This document shows, piece after piece, positions 25,389 to 37,900 of a DNA stretch of 64,000 nucleotides (within the stretch, counting starts at the first letter, position 1; the number at the start of each line of letters is the position of its first letter). The notes below the pieces were generated by a model, which was given only the letters and a program-made list of their open reading frames with translations, did not search any database and was not told the DNA's origin. The position numbers were made by a program, and so were the translations under genes. This DNA is from Strongyloides papillosus (lineage: Eukaryota; Nematoda; Chromadorea; Rhabditida; Strongyloididae): assembly GCA_005656395.1 (NCBI GenBank), contig SRSI01000010.1:372001-436000 (forward strand), read 5' to 3'.

Positions 25389-26025
25389 TAATTTTATTAT
25401 TTGACTATAATGTAATAAAAATGTCTATAAATTGTATAATGTAAAGAAAATAAACTATTTGTATTATTGTTTCATAGCAATTTAGTATAATGTAACTGGC
25501 AAATGATTATCGTATTATTAGTTTATACGTAAGCCCTTTTATAAACATTGAGTTTGTATTAATCATTAAAATTTCAATATAATAAATTTATATAAAGAAA
25601 AGTTTACGGATTTTTAGGTGTTAACTGGAAATCTATTACCAATAAAAATTATCTAATTCTTTAATCTATTCAAATGTTTTTACTCTAAGCATTAAACTTT
25701 TATCAGATTACTTTAATATATTAATTCTGGTGAGTGAAACAAAAACAATATTAATGATATAATCTATTGTGATAAAATTCACAATTAATATTTGAATTTT
25801 TCTGATATGAATTGTTTTTAAAAAAACAATTTTTTAAAATTATAATAAATTTTGAATATTTTTCATTTAACATCCAAAATTAATTATCAAAATATAAATT
25901 AAGTACTAATATTTAAATATGAGGAAATTCATATTTTATATTGGTTAAAAATGATAAATTGGATGAAATTATTAATCGTAGTATACAACTATAATAAAAG
26001 TTGATATTTTCTGTCTTAACTAACA
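25389..26025. other. Intergenic, alpha-tubulin 3' flank and promoter of Lys/Glu-rich gene
   Basis: AT-rich 637 bp. Polyadenylation-like AATAAA elements lie near the tubulin end. No other feature seen. Confidence 0.5.
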
Positions 26026-26861
26026 ATGCTCTCGTCAATATTGTTATCAATATTAACTTTTTTAATATGTGTTTCTTCAACACTTACTAACTGTAAGGGA
26101 GGAGCCAAAAAGAAAGAAGGTCCAAAAAAAACTAAAACTGCTAAAAAATTACCATCTAAAAGTGCACCTCCACCAAGTGGAAAACAAAAATCAGTTAAAG
26201 ATGCTAATCCTAAAATCGCAGAAAGTAAAAAAGATGAGGGTCCAAAATCTGTTAAACCAGGTGAAGACAAGAAGCCTGAGGAAAAGAAAGAAGAAGCTAA
26301 AAAGGAAGCTTCCAAGAAGGATGCCAAACCTGAAGAAGTTAAAACCGAAGAGAAGAAGGATGGTGAAAAGAAAGATAGTGGTGAGAAAAAAGATGAGAAA
26401 AAGCCTGAAGAAAAGAAAGAGGAGGAAAAAAAGACTGATGAAAAGAAAGATAGTGAAAAGAAAGATACTACTGAAAAACCAGAGGAAAAGAAGGTTGAAG
26501 AAAAGAAGGATGAAGAAAAGAAAGAACCTTCAAAGAAAGATGCTTCTAAAAAGATGATAAAAAAGAGGAGAAAAAAGAGGAGAAAAAAGAAGAAAAAAAA
26601 GAAGAAAAAAAAGAGGATGAAAAGAAAGAAGACAAAAAAGAAGAAGAAAAGAAGGATGAAAAGAAAGATGAGGAAAAGAAGGATGAAAAAAAGGATGAAG
26701 AAAAGAAGGATGATAAAAAAGAGGATGATAAAAAGGAGGAGAAAAAAGATGATGATAAGAAGGAAGATAAAAAAGATGATGATAAAAAAGAAGAGGGTGA
26801 TAAATCTAAGGCTGGAGACAATGGTGAGAAATCTAAAGGAGATGGAGATAAGAAAGAATAA
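26026..26861 (+). CDS. Secreted Lys/Glu/Asp-rich low-complexity protein (frame break at 26548-26553)
   Basis: The ATG at 26026 opens a 23-residue signal peptide (MLSSILLSILTFLICVSSTL, then TNC) followed by a Lys/Pro segment and then a highly charged region of KKDEEKK-type repeats. As written, the frame changes character at the A-run 26548-26552 (after DASKK). It becomes a nearly pure Lys/Arg/Met tail that runs on to 26964. In the -1 frame from base 26553 the K/E/D repeat continues without change and ends in a Gly/Ser-rich tail (GDKSKAGDNGEKSKGDGDKKE region) at TAA 26859-26861. One additional A would join the two, giving about 278 residues. I therefore take the CDS end as 26861 and the break as an indel. 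No domain is recognisable; a secreted, intrinsically disordered polyampholyte is the most that can be said. Confidence 0.7.
26270..26800 (+). repeat. Low-complexity purine-rich coding repeat (KKDEEKK-type)
   Basis: About 500 bp of nearly uninterrupted A/G on the plus strand, built from degenerate AAG/AAA/GAA/GAT codon repeats. It encodes alternating Lys and Glu/Asp. The purine asymmetry contrasts with the AT-mixed flanks and would favour replication slippage and sequencing indels. Confidence 0.85.
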
Positions 26862-27653
26862 CCATAATTATTGGCAACAAATAGTCTTTAACAGTTTTAC
26901 AATTCCATATAAAAAGCACGCTCTACCTTTTCTTTTTAATGATTGTAGGCGATTGCTAATATAAATTTTTTTGCTTAATGTAAATAAAACGTAGTTATCG
27001 TAAGATTATTTCTTGTAATATTAATAAAGTGTTATTTTCTCTATACTACGTAATATGTTATCATATTATTATAATTTGCTAATTTTTCATAAAGATATTT
27101 TTTAATTTAACAAGCAAAAATAATATTCCATTTATTATTAAAATTAATCATATTGTATAATCATGCTAAATTTGTATTCTCCTCTTGATTTTTGTATTTT
27201 AAACATTTTAATAATTTATCATATGTATTCATAATTTTTTTAATATTTCTCCAAAATTATACAACTTATTTTTATTCCATATACTTATTACAAGTACACA
27301 AATAATAAACAAATTTGAAACGGAAACAAAAAAATTTAGTTGTCTTAACAATTGGTAAAATCTAACGAATGGAATGTGACCATAGATTGTAAAATATAAT
27401 CAAGTATTTCATTTGTAGTAAAAATTAACGCCTATATTTTTATAAAATTACATTACTTGAATATTTGGCAAATATGAAACGTCTTAAAAAATTTCTGCAT
27501 AAATGTAATTTTTTAAATAAAGAGTTATATAATAATAAAAAAAGATTTTTCTTTTTTTTATATTAAAAATAAATTTAACTTTTAAAAAGTTTATTGGAAA
27601 GTAAGTATTTAAAATGATATAAGTATTTTAGAGTTCCTTATTTAAAGATTCAC
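26862..27653. other. Intergenic between convergent genes
   Basis: AT-rich 0.8 kb with the 3' UTRs of the Lys/Glu-rich gene and MTHFD1. No ORF or RNA gene recognised. Confidence 0.5.
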
Positions 27654-30599
27654 TTAAAAAAGACCTTCAATTCTATTATCTTCTTCAATATTTATATCCA
27701 TATCGAAGAAGCAAGGTCTTGTAGCAAGCCCAGGCATAGTAGTAATATCTCCACAAATTGGTATTATGAATCCCGCTCCAACAGAACAACGAATATCTCT
27801 TATTGGTAAAACAAAATTTGTTGGAGCACCTTTAAGAGATGGATCGTGAGATAATGACAATTGAGTTTTAGCCATACAAATGGGTAATTTTGAAAAGCCA
27901 AGTTTTGTATATTTCTCAATTTTTTCTTTAGCTGCTTCAGATAATGATATACCACTGGCACCGTAAATTTCCTTCGCAATGGTTTCGATTTTTGTTGGTA
28001 TGTCAATATCTAAGGGGTATAAAAATTTAAAATCACTTTTCTTATTACAAGCTTCAACAACAGCTTCAGCTAATTTTATAGCTCCTTTACCGCCTTCAGC
28101 CCAATGACTGGAAATAACACCAACACCACCATATGTCTTACATTTAGAGACAACTAAATTTAACTCATTTTCAGTGTCTGTTGAAAATTTGTTTATACAA
28201 ACAACAACTGGTACACCAAATTTCAAAGCATTTTCCATTTGTTTTCCTTAAATTAGAATCGCATCCCTTCTCAAGTAGTTCAAGATTTTCATTTAAATAT
28301 TCAAATGGTAAACTTGCACCAGCAGTCACTGGTGCACCACCTCCGTGCATTTTAAGAGCACGTACAGTAGCAACGAGTACTACACAATCTGGTGTCAATC
28401 CAGAATATCTACATTTAATGTTGAAGAATTTCTCCATACCGATATCAGCACCAAAACCAGCTTCAGTTACAACATATCCATCTTCTCCAACAAGCTTAAG
28501 AGCCAATTTATCTGCTATAATACTTGAAGCACCAGAAGCAATATTAGCAAAAGGCCCAGCATGAACAAATATTGGGGTACCTTCTAATGATTGCATCAAA
28601 TTTGGTTTAACAGTATCTCTAAGAAGAATTGCTAATGCTCCTGTACAACCAATATCTTCACATGTTACAGGACCACCATTCTTATCATTGCCAATAACAA
28701 TTTTTCCTATTCTATCTTTCATATCACCTAAATCATAAGTCAATGCAAGAATTGCCATTATTTCAGATGCTACAGTTATGTCAAATTGTGTTGTCCTAAC
28801 ATTTCCTTTTTCAGTACCACCATGACCAATTTCTATTTTTCTTAAAAATCTATCATTTGTGTCAATAACTCTATTCCAGGTAACAGTTTTTGGATCAATA
28901 TTTAACCTTGAAAATTTGACTTTTTCCTCAGGTGTCCATTCATTAACATCTTCCACATTAGGTAAGCCTAGTTTGACGGCTCTATTTTTCTGAATTTTAC
29001 TAAGAATTCTTTTACCTTCTTTGTTTTTTGGAACTAATCTATTAAACAATGCTTCATCAGATTGTGTAGCTTCATGTAAAATTCTAGCATCAATAGCAGC
29101 AGCAAGAAGATTATTTGCAGCTGTAATAGCATGTATGTCTCCAGTAAGATGTAAATTAAATTCTTCCATTGGTATGACTTGTGAATATCCTCCACCAGCA
29201 GCACCCCCTTTAATTCCAAAAATTGGTCCTTGTGATGGCTGTCTAATATTTCCAAATGTGTTTCGTTTTAAGTGTCCACATAACGATTGAACAAGTCCAA
29301 GTGTTGTTGTGCTTTTACCTTCACCAAGAGGTGTTGGTGTTATTCCTGCTACAACAATATATTTTCCTTTTTTTCTATCTTCAAGACGTTTAAAAATATT
29401 TAAAGAAACTTTAGCTTTATTGATTCCATACAATTCTAATTCTTCATTCTGAATTCCTACTTCTTTCGCAAGATCACTAATTTTTTTTGGAATTTGAGAA
29501 CGTGAAATTTGAATATCTGAAGGAACAGGTTGTTGGATTTTCAATGGCAAAATTTCAATATTCCATTTGCCATCAGAAACGTCATTTAATCTTCTTCCAA
29601 CAGCTTGAGTAAAAGTATTCTTCAATAACATACCTATTGTCATTGGCCCAACACCACCGGGAACTTTTGTAATATAACCAGCAACTTTTACAGCTTCACT
29701 AAATTCAACATCTCCAAATAACTTTTTTTTTCCATCAATTTCTAAAACATTAATCCCACAATCAATAACAATAGCTCCTGGTTTAACCCAATCGCCTTTA
29801 ACAAATTCAGTTTTTCCAATGGCAACAATAAGAATATCTGCTCTTTTACAAATATCTTTTAAATTTTGAGTTTTTGAATGACAAATAGTTGTTGTTCCAT
29901 GATGCCATAAAAACAATGCACCAGCAGGTGAACCAACGATTTTTGATCTTCCTATTACAACAACATTTTTACCAGCAACATAATTGATGTCTCCTAAAAT
30001 AGATATATAATTTTTCAAATAATAATTGCAGACATTTCGTATCATTGACAGCATAATAAATAAAATTTTTGTCTTTTTCTTATCAATTTATACTTGGTTG
30101 TCATTTAATGGTAAAATAACTTACCTGTAGCGTGTTGAACCAAAGTTAAGCATCCATAAGGGGTACATGGAAATATAGTGTTATTTAATTCTCCTCTCAT
30201 TAATCTTCCAGCGTTTTCTCGTGTTAAACCATCAACATCTTTTTCTTGGCGAACCATATTAACAACATGATCAGCATCAATAGGATGTATTGAATCTAAC
30301 GGTAATTGAATGATAATACCATCAACATAGAAATCATTATTCAATTCGTTAATAACCGTTTCTAATTCATGTTGATTAGTTGTATTAGGAAGTTTAATAA
30401 ATTTTGTATCAAATCCAATTTCAGAAGCTTTCTTAAGTTTATTTCTAATGTAGACGTTTGAATCAGGACGATCACCAACTTGTAAAATAGATAAACAAGG
30501 TTTAAAATGAGGATGTTCCTTTTGGATATCTTTTAATTTCAAAGTAATATCATCAAGAATTTGTTGAGAGACAACTTTTCCATCAATAATTTTAGCCAT
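27654..30599 (-). CDS. MTHFD1: C1-tetrahydrofolate synthase (trifunctional MTHFD1; frame break near 28242)
   Basis: Two exons, 30599-30125 and 29993-27654, with a 131-bp intron. The N-terminal FolD-like part carries 5,10-methylene-THF dehydrogenase/cyclohydrolase: Tyr50 and Lys54 in [21 protein letters not shown] at 121-125, and the NADP-binding GRSKIVGSP. The C-terminal part is formyl-THF synthetase with the P-loop [13 protein letters not shown]. It ends [19 protein letters not shown] then IEGLF, close to the vertebrate C-terminus. There is no mitochondrial presequence, so a cytosolic trifunctional enzyme is likely, supplying one-carbon units for purines, thymidylate and methionine. The frame breaks within the formyl-THF synthetase domain: after NLRK the conserved continuation [14 protein letters not shown] is in the other frame. 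One surplus A on the coding strand (T-run 28242-28245) explains it. No GT-AG intron fits there. Confidence 0.95.
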
Positions 30600-31375
30600 T
30601 ACTAGAAAATGTGCAAAGATAATAAAAGTAAATGGTTGAATATAACACGCTTATATATGCATGAAACAATTAAAAATAACCTTACGATGATATGTTCTCA
30701 ACAGAAGATCGCTAAAAAAGTAACACTTTACAACAAATTTATATGATTATACTACTCATCAAACTTCTCTACTTTTCTAACTAATTCTATTATAACCATC
30801 ACACTATTCTCAAATACCTTTGCCTAACAAGTTTTATTTTAGTTTCAATGTTCTTATCAATCATGTACATTCCCAAATTGAAGTATATTAGTTTTAACAC
30901 ACTGATAAGACACAAGTAGTCTATTTTTATTTTATTATTATAAAAAAAACAATAATAATAATAAAAAATTTCCTCTATATTAAAAATGGCAATTGAAAAT
31001 ATTATTTAAGATAATATGATAACAATAAAACACGACAATTTACTCGATTGTATGTCAATATCACTTTTATTTCTTAATACACTATTATTAGACATAACTT
31101 TTTCTGAAAATATATTATACTATATAAAAATAGTAAAGACAAAATAACAAGATTACATATACCTCTATATATCAAAAAAAAACAAATAATCAGTGGAGTA
31201 CAAACAATAGTGTAAAACAATAGAAAAAGCAACAAAAGAAAAAGTTCCAGAAAGGAATTTTCTCAACAAAAAAAAAATCTTCCATAATTATTTTTAAAAA
31301 TACAACATCTTTTTTTGTCAACCAATAATAAGAGAAGCGTTTTTAATATTTTTTTAAATAACAAATTATCTGATT
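30600..31375. other. Intergenic, MTHFD1 promoter and eIF5A 3' flank
   Basis: 776 bp between two minus-strand genes. The MTHFD1 promoter should lie at the left, with a TATA-like TTATATATG near 30650. Too long a gap for a typical operon pair. Nothing else recognised. Confidence 0.5.
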
Positions 31376-32139
31376 TTATTCCTTTGAAGACATTGGTTTC
31401 CAGGAAAGAATAGCCTCTTCACCACAAGCAGATACGACACAGCAAATAATACCAGCTTCATCCTTCTCGAAAGCTGCCTTGATTTGATCACCAACTTCTC
31501 CTTCTGGAAGTCTAAGATCATCCTTGGTATCACAAGTTTCAAGATCCATTAAAGATACAAATCCATCATCTTCATTGATAGCAAGAAGTTGATATTCCTT
31601 TCTTTTGACGACTGGACAATCCATATTGTGAGTGGATGGGCAGATGTCTTCAAGTTTTTTTCCAGTGAATATATCTAGAGCAGCCAAGTTTACTTTGGCG
31701 TGACCATGTTTTCCGGTTTTTGAAGTACTCATGTCAACGATCTGAAGAATAAAGAAACATTAGATTTTTTTATTCTTCGACAAGATATTTCAGACGTCAT
31801 AAAAGAATTCTAAGTAATTATCTTCTTCTTTAAAACCATCCTCAGTCAAAAAGTCTCATCAAAAAGATTAATTTCAGGCGAAAATTACCATTTACCATCA
31901 TTGGAGGTTTTAAATTTTGTCTCTTACTCAGACAAAAAGGAAGACAATTGCATTAGATATTCAATTAAACGTATGAAAAAATCAATTGATTTAAACATTT
32001 TTATAAAACATACCTTACATGGTCTCCCACGGATCATGACAAACTCACCCTTTCTTAAAGCAGAGCATTGTTTTGGGTAAGTAGCTGAGGCTGAAGCCTC
32101 ACCAGTTGCAAAATCATGGTCGTCGTTGAAATCAGACAT
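31376..32139 (-). CDS. EIF5A: Translation factor eIF5A
   Basis: Two coding exons, 32139-32014 (42 codons) and 31741-31376, split by a 272-bp intron; 163 residues. eIF5A is the hypusine-containing factor that relieves ribosome stalling in elongation and aids termination. The hypusination loop [12 protein letters not shown] is intact, with Lys53 as the residue modified by deoxyhypusine synthase. The flanking segments ([38 protein letters not shown]) are strongly conserved. The ATG follows a TTTTTCAG acceptor by two bases. Upstream, at 32401, there is a matching GTAAGT donor, so a 260-bp 5' UTR intron is likely; direct trans-splicing onto the same acceptor is the alternative. C. elegans has two paralogues (iff-1, iff-2), and which one this matches cannot be told. 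Confidence 0.97.
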
Positions 32140-32401
32140 CCCTGAAAAACAAAATAAAGATTATACTAACATTAAAGAAAAATGACACAAAGTTCACAAA
32201 ATAAAACAGATCATTATTTTCCGCGATTCACTTAATTTTTTAAATTAAATTACTAGAAGGAATTGATAAGTAAAATATAAAAAACAGGGTAACGAAAGTC
32301 AAAGTTGGTCTAAATTTACAAAGTTAAAAAATAAAGTAACATGTAATAACCCACCAAAAGTCGTGATAGGAGACAAATTAAAAATTTGGGAAAATACTTA
32401 C

Positions 32402-32450
32402 TCAGATCTTTTTTCCCGCGTGGAAAGCAATGTAGAGGAAGTATACTTGC
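32402..32450 (-). other. Probable 5' UTR exon and core promoter of eIF5A
   Basis: On the minus strand a purine-rich segment ends GATCTGA and is followed by a consensus donor GTAAGTATTTT (intron 32401-32142). The segment includes TTTCCCGC on the plus strand (32412-32419), an E2F-type consensus and a rare GC-rich spot here. The 5' end of the exon is a guess. Confidence 0.5.
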
Positions 32451-33207
32451 TATTCTTAAGCAAAGTTACAAGACATCCCATGAACTTTTTTCATTGAAAT
32501 ATATTATGTAGAACTTTTTTCCACTGGACAAACTCATTAAAATTAAGTTTTATTGCTAGTTGTTTTAGTAAAAAATAGTCAAAGCCTTTTGAAGTACAAT
32601 TGAGATAATTTTCTAGTTTAGCATTAGGTAATAATAGAAGCTAAAATAATTACTACCAAAAGATTCTACTATTTTTATGCGCATACTTTAAATCATAGAA
32701 ATAATTTATGTAGAAATCTAAAATATTTGCCTTTTAAAAGAAATTCGACACAATGTCCTTAAAAGAAAAATGATTGGATTAACATATTCAATCTGCTACG
32801 TGTCAAGTTTTGATTTGGAAATTGATAGTAGTAATATAAGTTGGATTTCATATCAATGTTAAAATCTCTTAATTTCTCCTAACCATTGGAAGTTAAAAAG
32901 CAATTTTTTTACGAATTAGATTTGTCTAATTGATATAGCAAATGAAAAAATAAATTAATTAAAAGCGGAAAACAAAAAATAAATTAAATAAAACGAATGG
33001 TTAAATTACTAGTAATAATCTATTGTAGGTGTAGAAGATCGGTACTTTTCTCTTTATTATAATCGCATTTAATGTTTCTCTTAAAGTGATATTCTTTGGC
33101 AAATGGTAAATTGTTTCTTTTATTTTAGAAGTTTTTCATTAAAAACAATTAGTAGTCTTCTGTGATCTTGAAATAATCTTCTTTTATTTAGAATTAATTT
33201 TAAAAAC
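32451..33207. other. Divergent intergenic region (eIF5A / OGFOD1)
   Basis: About 750 bp of AT-rich sequence expected to hold both promoters. No RNA gene or specific motif was assigned. Confidence 0.5.
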
Positions 33208-34876
33208 ATGGAACAAAACAAAAATTTTAAAATTAATGGTGTTTATTTAGAAAATATTGTTCCATTGGAAAAGGGTAAATTTATAAATTACATTGTTGAT
33301 TTAACTAAGAAATTTTTTTCTAGGAAATAAGCCCTTTCCAATAAAAATATGTAAGGATTTTGTTGAAAATGAAGAAGAATTAAAAGAATTTGTGAAATCA
33401 TTAAGAGAAGTAAAATTTTCAATAAAAAATAACGATTTATACTGTTTAAAACAAACGGTTGATTTAAATGAGATACCAAACAAAGAAAATAAACCTATTA
33501 TCAAGAATTTTGTTAAATTTATAAAAGAGGATGTTAAAGAGTACATAAAAAAAGTGACTGGGTTTGAGTTAACTGATAAAGTTACGCTAACGGGTAGTAG
33601 TTATAAAAAGGGGGATTATTTATTGCCTCATAATGATCAAGTATCTAACAGAAAAGTTGCTTTTATTTTGTATCTAAATGATAAAGACAAGATTATTGAA
33701 GGTGGGAAGTTAAATTTATTTGATGTTGACGAAAATGAATTCCCAATGAATGTAGTATACACAGAAGCTCCTGAGTTTAATAAGTTAAGTTTTTTTGAAG
33801 TTTCCAACAAAAGTTGGCATGAAGTTGAAGAAATCTTGAATGACGGTGTGGAGAGACTTAGCGTTAATGGATGGTTTCATGTTAAAGAAGATAATAATAT
33901 TGTCAGAAAAGATGTTCCCGAGCCTATAAAGGAAATAATTAAAGAAGATTTTGATTTAAGTTTATTCCTTTCTAGTAAAATGCTGGATGACAAGTATATG
34001 ACTCTAATAAAAAAAAGATTTGAAGAAGATTCTTATGTAGCCTTAAGTGATTTTTTGAAAAAGGATATGTTAGATAACATTAATAAAGAATTAAAACAAG
34101 TTAAATTTAAAAGAGAAGGGCCATGGCATAAAAAAAATATTATGGCTTTTGATGAGAGTCAGCTTCCTGAAGAATCAACTTTAAAGAAATTTCTAATTTG
34201 TTCGCGATCAGATACTTTTATGAAATATTTCTCTTATATTACAGGTTTACATTTCGTTGATATTCCTGGAGCTGTTACATCTTATGATGGAATTGAAGAA
34301 GAGGAAGATAAGAACAATATTGAAGATAATCTACCTATAAAAAAACCAAAATTGGATGTTGCTGAAGAGAATGTTTCAAGTACAGAGACAAAAAAAGAAG
34401 AAATTACAATGTCCCACACATTTTATAGAATTTCAAAAAAATGCTATATTTGTGGTGATGATCAAATTGCAGAGAAAGCTATTCAACATGGATGGTCTTT
34501 GGATGTTAAATTTTTTTTTACTGATACAGAATGGGATAATAAAAAATTTGGTGGTTATACATCATATATAACACCTTATAATGAAGAAGAGATTTTTAGA
34601 ATTGAACCTCTTAATAATGTTTGTTTTCTTGTGTTTAAAGAGCCTAACTGCTTTGATATAACTAAATATGTTCAAAATTGTTGTGGTGATAATTATATGA
34701 ATTGTTTGAGTATTTCATATATGGGATTAAATAATGATTGTGAGGGAGAAGAAGAATCTCTAGATGAAGAAATATATCTTGATGAAGAACTTGAAGATGA
34801 AGAAAATATTGAAAACCAATCTCATGGTCACGAAGGTGCTAGTAACGCACATGAAGATACAGATAATGATGAATAA
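33208..34876 (+). CDS. OGFOD1: Prolyl hydroxylase of the OGFOD1/Tpa1/Ofd1 family
   Basis: Two exons, 33208-33274 and 33324-34876, with a 49-bp intron; 539 residues, against about 540 in human OGFOD1. The ATG at 33208 comes from splicing; the only later candidate, near 33392, is a GTG and lies inside conserved sequence. The N-terminal 2-oxoglutarate/Fe(II) dioxygenase domain has His125 and Asp127 (LLPHNDQV), His188 (SWHEVEE) and the 2OG-binding Arg200. A second, non-catalytic Ofd1-type double-stranded beta-helix domain follows. The C-terminus is an acidic tail rich in Glu/Asp. The family hydroxylates a proline of ribosomal protein uS12 (RPS23) and affects translational accuracy and stress granules. 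All iron ligands are present, so activity is expected. Confidence 0.92.
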
Positions 34877-34976
34877 ATTTATTGAAATTCGTATTATAAT
34901 CCTATATATATATACAATGACACGTATTGTTAAAAGTGTTATAACTTTTTTGTTTTGTTAAATAATTATTTGTTAT

Positions 34977-37900
34977 TTATAAATCATTATTACTTGTATT
35001 ATGAATATTTCCTTCCATCATTTCGTCATCTTTACTAAACTCTCCCCACCATGTTTTTATTTCCTCTGGATCTATTTGATCTTCTAGAAAGAGACTTGCT
35101 AAATCTTTTCCTTGACTTGAAGTTATTGTTTCATCATCCATATTCATTCGATTGCTTTTCGTAGATGTTGGATATGTTATATTTGGTACATCTAAGGAGT
35201 CTTTTCTAGGTTTTTCTACCGAATTTTCATCAAGACCTTCTTCAGAATTTTCTTCGACTTCTGTTAATGCTTCACTTAAAATAACAGGATGCTGTGATAA
35301 TGAAGTATTTTGAGACGATGATTGAGTAGGAAGATTCATAACTATCTGATAATGGTGTTTCGATGATGAAATATTTTTATTTTTGATATTTGTAAAAATA
35401 TTAAACGATTGGTTTGAATGTAATGGTAAATTATCTGCAGATGTATTCACGTTATTTGAATAATCTATTGAAGTTTCAATTAATGATGATCTATTACCAT
35501 CACTGGGATCAATAAGTAAAGCCGAAGCTGAAGAAGATGATGGTTGTGGTGTGGAATGAATTGATAATGATTTCATTCTCCCTGCTACATTTCCAAGAAC
35601 TATTTTCTTGGCTTCACCCATAAGTTCAGGAATGGAGGAACGTCTTTTCTTTGATTTTTGCCTCCTTAATTGATTCTGAAAAGTACTTCTTCTTGGTTGA
35701 AGAAGAATATTTGGAGTTTTAATTTTATCTAAACTTAATCTTGGACCAGTTATAAAGGAACTTTCAGATAACACTGTATCGTCGAAAGCTAAATTAATAC
35801 CACCTTTTGATTGAAATTTTTCATTAATAGCTGAATTATCATTGACATTTGTTGAGAGCTCACTGTTGATACTAGGACTGAGACTAGATGGAGTTACTGT
35901 TGATTGCAGCCCAATAGATGATTGAGGAATTAAAGTTGATCTCATTTGCGCGATTAACGGATTTTCAGCACTAGAAGAAATTTGTTTAGATTTCCTTAAA
36001 CATCCTTCTAACCATTCTCTAATGGTTCTCTTTGCAACATCCTCTGTTATTATATATTCTAATTCTTCTCGTTGAAGTAATTCTTCTAATTGAAGAGATT
36101 TTCTTATGTCTACACTTCTATAACTTAACATGTATAGAATATCATGAAAAGTAACATCTTCTCCATTGTGAATTTTTTCCATTTCATAACACATATGTTT
36201 AAATAATAATCTATCTTTATTTGTATCAACTTCAAGACGTCCTTTTAAAAGCCTCAAAAGAAATTTTATTCTTCTCACTGGAATGTAACCCCTCTGTTCA
36301 ACATCAATCATATTCCAAACTTGTTGGTAATTTCTAATATCAGCATAACTTAACAATGCATCTTCTTCTGAACTGTAAAAAAGAGAAAAATTTTCCATAA
36401 TAACGGCTACTAACAAATTAAGAACGATATAAGTAATGATAAGATAAAAGGAACAAAAGTAAATAATAGCTCCATAATAATTACCGCAATCACTCTTCCA
36501 AAAATCATCACCTTTCCTCCAGTAACAGAAATCCCAAATTTGACTGTCATGCATGATGTCATTCCAATCTTCTCCAGTTACACAACGAAACAAAACAACA
36601 AGTGCCTCTTTTCCAGACCTAAAATTGACATGTTTTGATATAGCTTGTCCATATTTAACCATACCAAAAAGGATAACTCCAGTGTAGGCATAAAAAAGAA
36701 CCAAAAGAAACATTGCTGCAATAATAAAAAGAGATCTTACCATAGACATGACAACTGTTAACATAAGCATTTTTAATGTTGACTTCCTTCCGACAATAGA
36801 AAAGAATCTAGCAATTGCTACAATGTACCCGAAACTGTATGTCCAATGTTTTAGGTATGTTTTTTGTGATATCTTTGCAGCAGGTGTTGCCATCATAAAA
36901 TGAATAATTATCCATACTAATCCACATATAGTTATAATTAGATCAACTTTATTTCTTCGAGATTGCCAAAATCCTTTTAATGTATATGCTACTATTTTAA
37001 GCAATACTTCAACTGTAAAGAGAATATTACAAATAGCTGAAATTGCTGTTGTTAAATATAAAGTATTCATTTGAGATTCTTCTTCATCAACATTCCATGG
37101 AACTACGAGTGTTGCTGAATTGACAAGAACTAGGATAACAAAAAATTGTTTAAAACTTTTCATCATTGTCCATTCATAAAATCTTCTCCTCACTCTAGCG
37201 GATTCAGCTGGTTTAGGAGGAACATGAAGTGGTTGAGCCATCCTTAATCTAGCTTTTAAATCATGCCATCTCCTTTGATCAACTGTTAATAAAGCAGTAC
37301 CTCTATTTTCCATATAATTAGCAATAACAACACCAACAAAAAGAGTTAAACCAATCATACAACCAATAAAAACATAAATATGTATAAACAAAACAGCCCA
37401 TGGACCTTGTCTTGTTCCAACAATATCTCTAATAACATTCCATCCCTTATAACTAAGTGTTTCAAATAATGCTAACATAGCATTACCGATATGATCAAAA
37501 TTAAAATTTCTTGGATTTGTCCAAACACGTGGAACTAAAATTTTAGGATGTAATTCTTCTGAATCTTTACCATATACTTCCATTCTTGTTACAAAAACTT
37601 TTTGCCAAAAAACTCCAGTACAATTTTCACGAGTTTTAATTGTTTGATCATTACATGCAGCTAACTTTCCTCCTACTATTTGAACACCAAATGAAGCAAA
37701 AATAAACATTAATAAAACTAAAAGAATTGTTACTAAAAGAATTTCTTTAAATCCTTTGCATAATTCTACAACAACTCTACGTATATGAGGAACTAATGTA
37801 TATATTCGTAACGGTCGAAGTGCTCTAAATATCATTAAAAGTTGAGGAAACGAATTCATCTCAACATGACTAGGCATCCAAAATAAATACCAAAGTGAAG

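Noticed and set aside
26546..26821. Antisense Ser/Phe-rich reading frame opposite the Lys/Glu-rich gene.
   Set aside because: A mirror of the purine-rich repeat on the other strand; no independent evidence.
26554..26964. The Lys/Arg/Met-rich tail of the charged secreted protein as the true C-terminus.
   Set aside because: Its composition breaks abruptly at an A-run while the acidic/basic repeat continues in the adjacent frame to a natural end at 26861.
28171..30599. MTHFD1 as a pseudogene because of its frame break.
   Set aside because: All catalytic motifs and the C-terminus are conserved on both sides and only one base differs.
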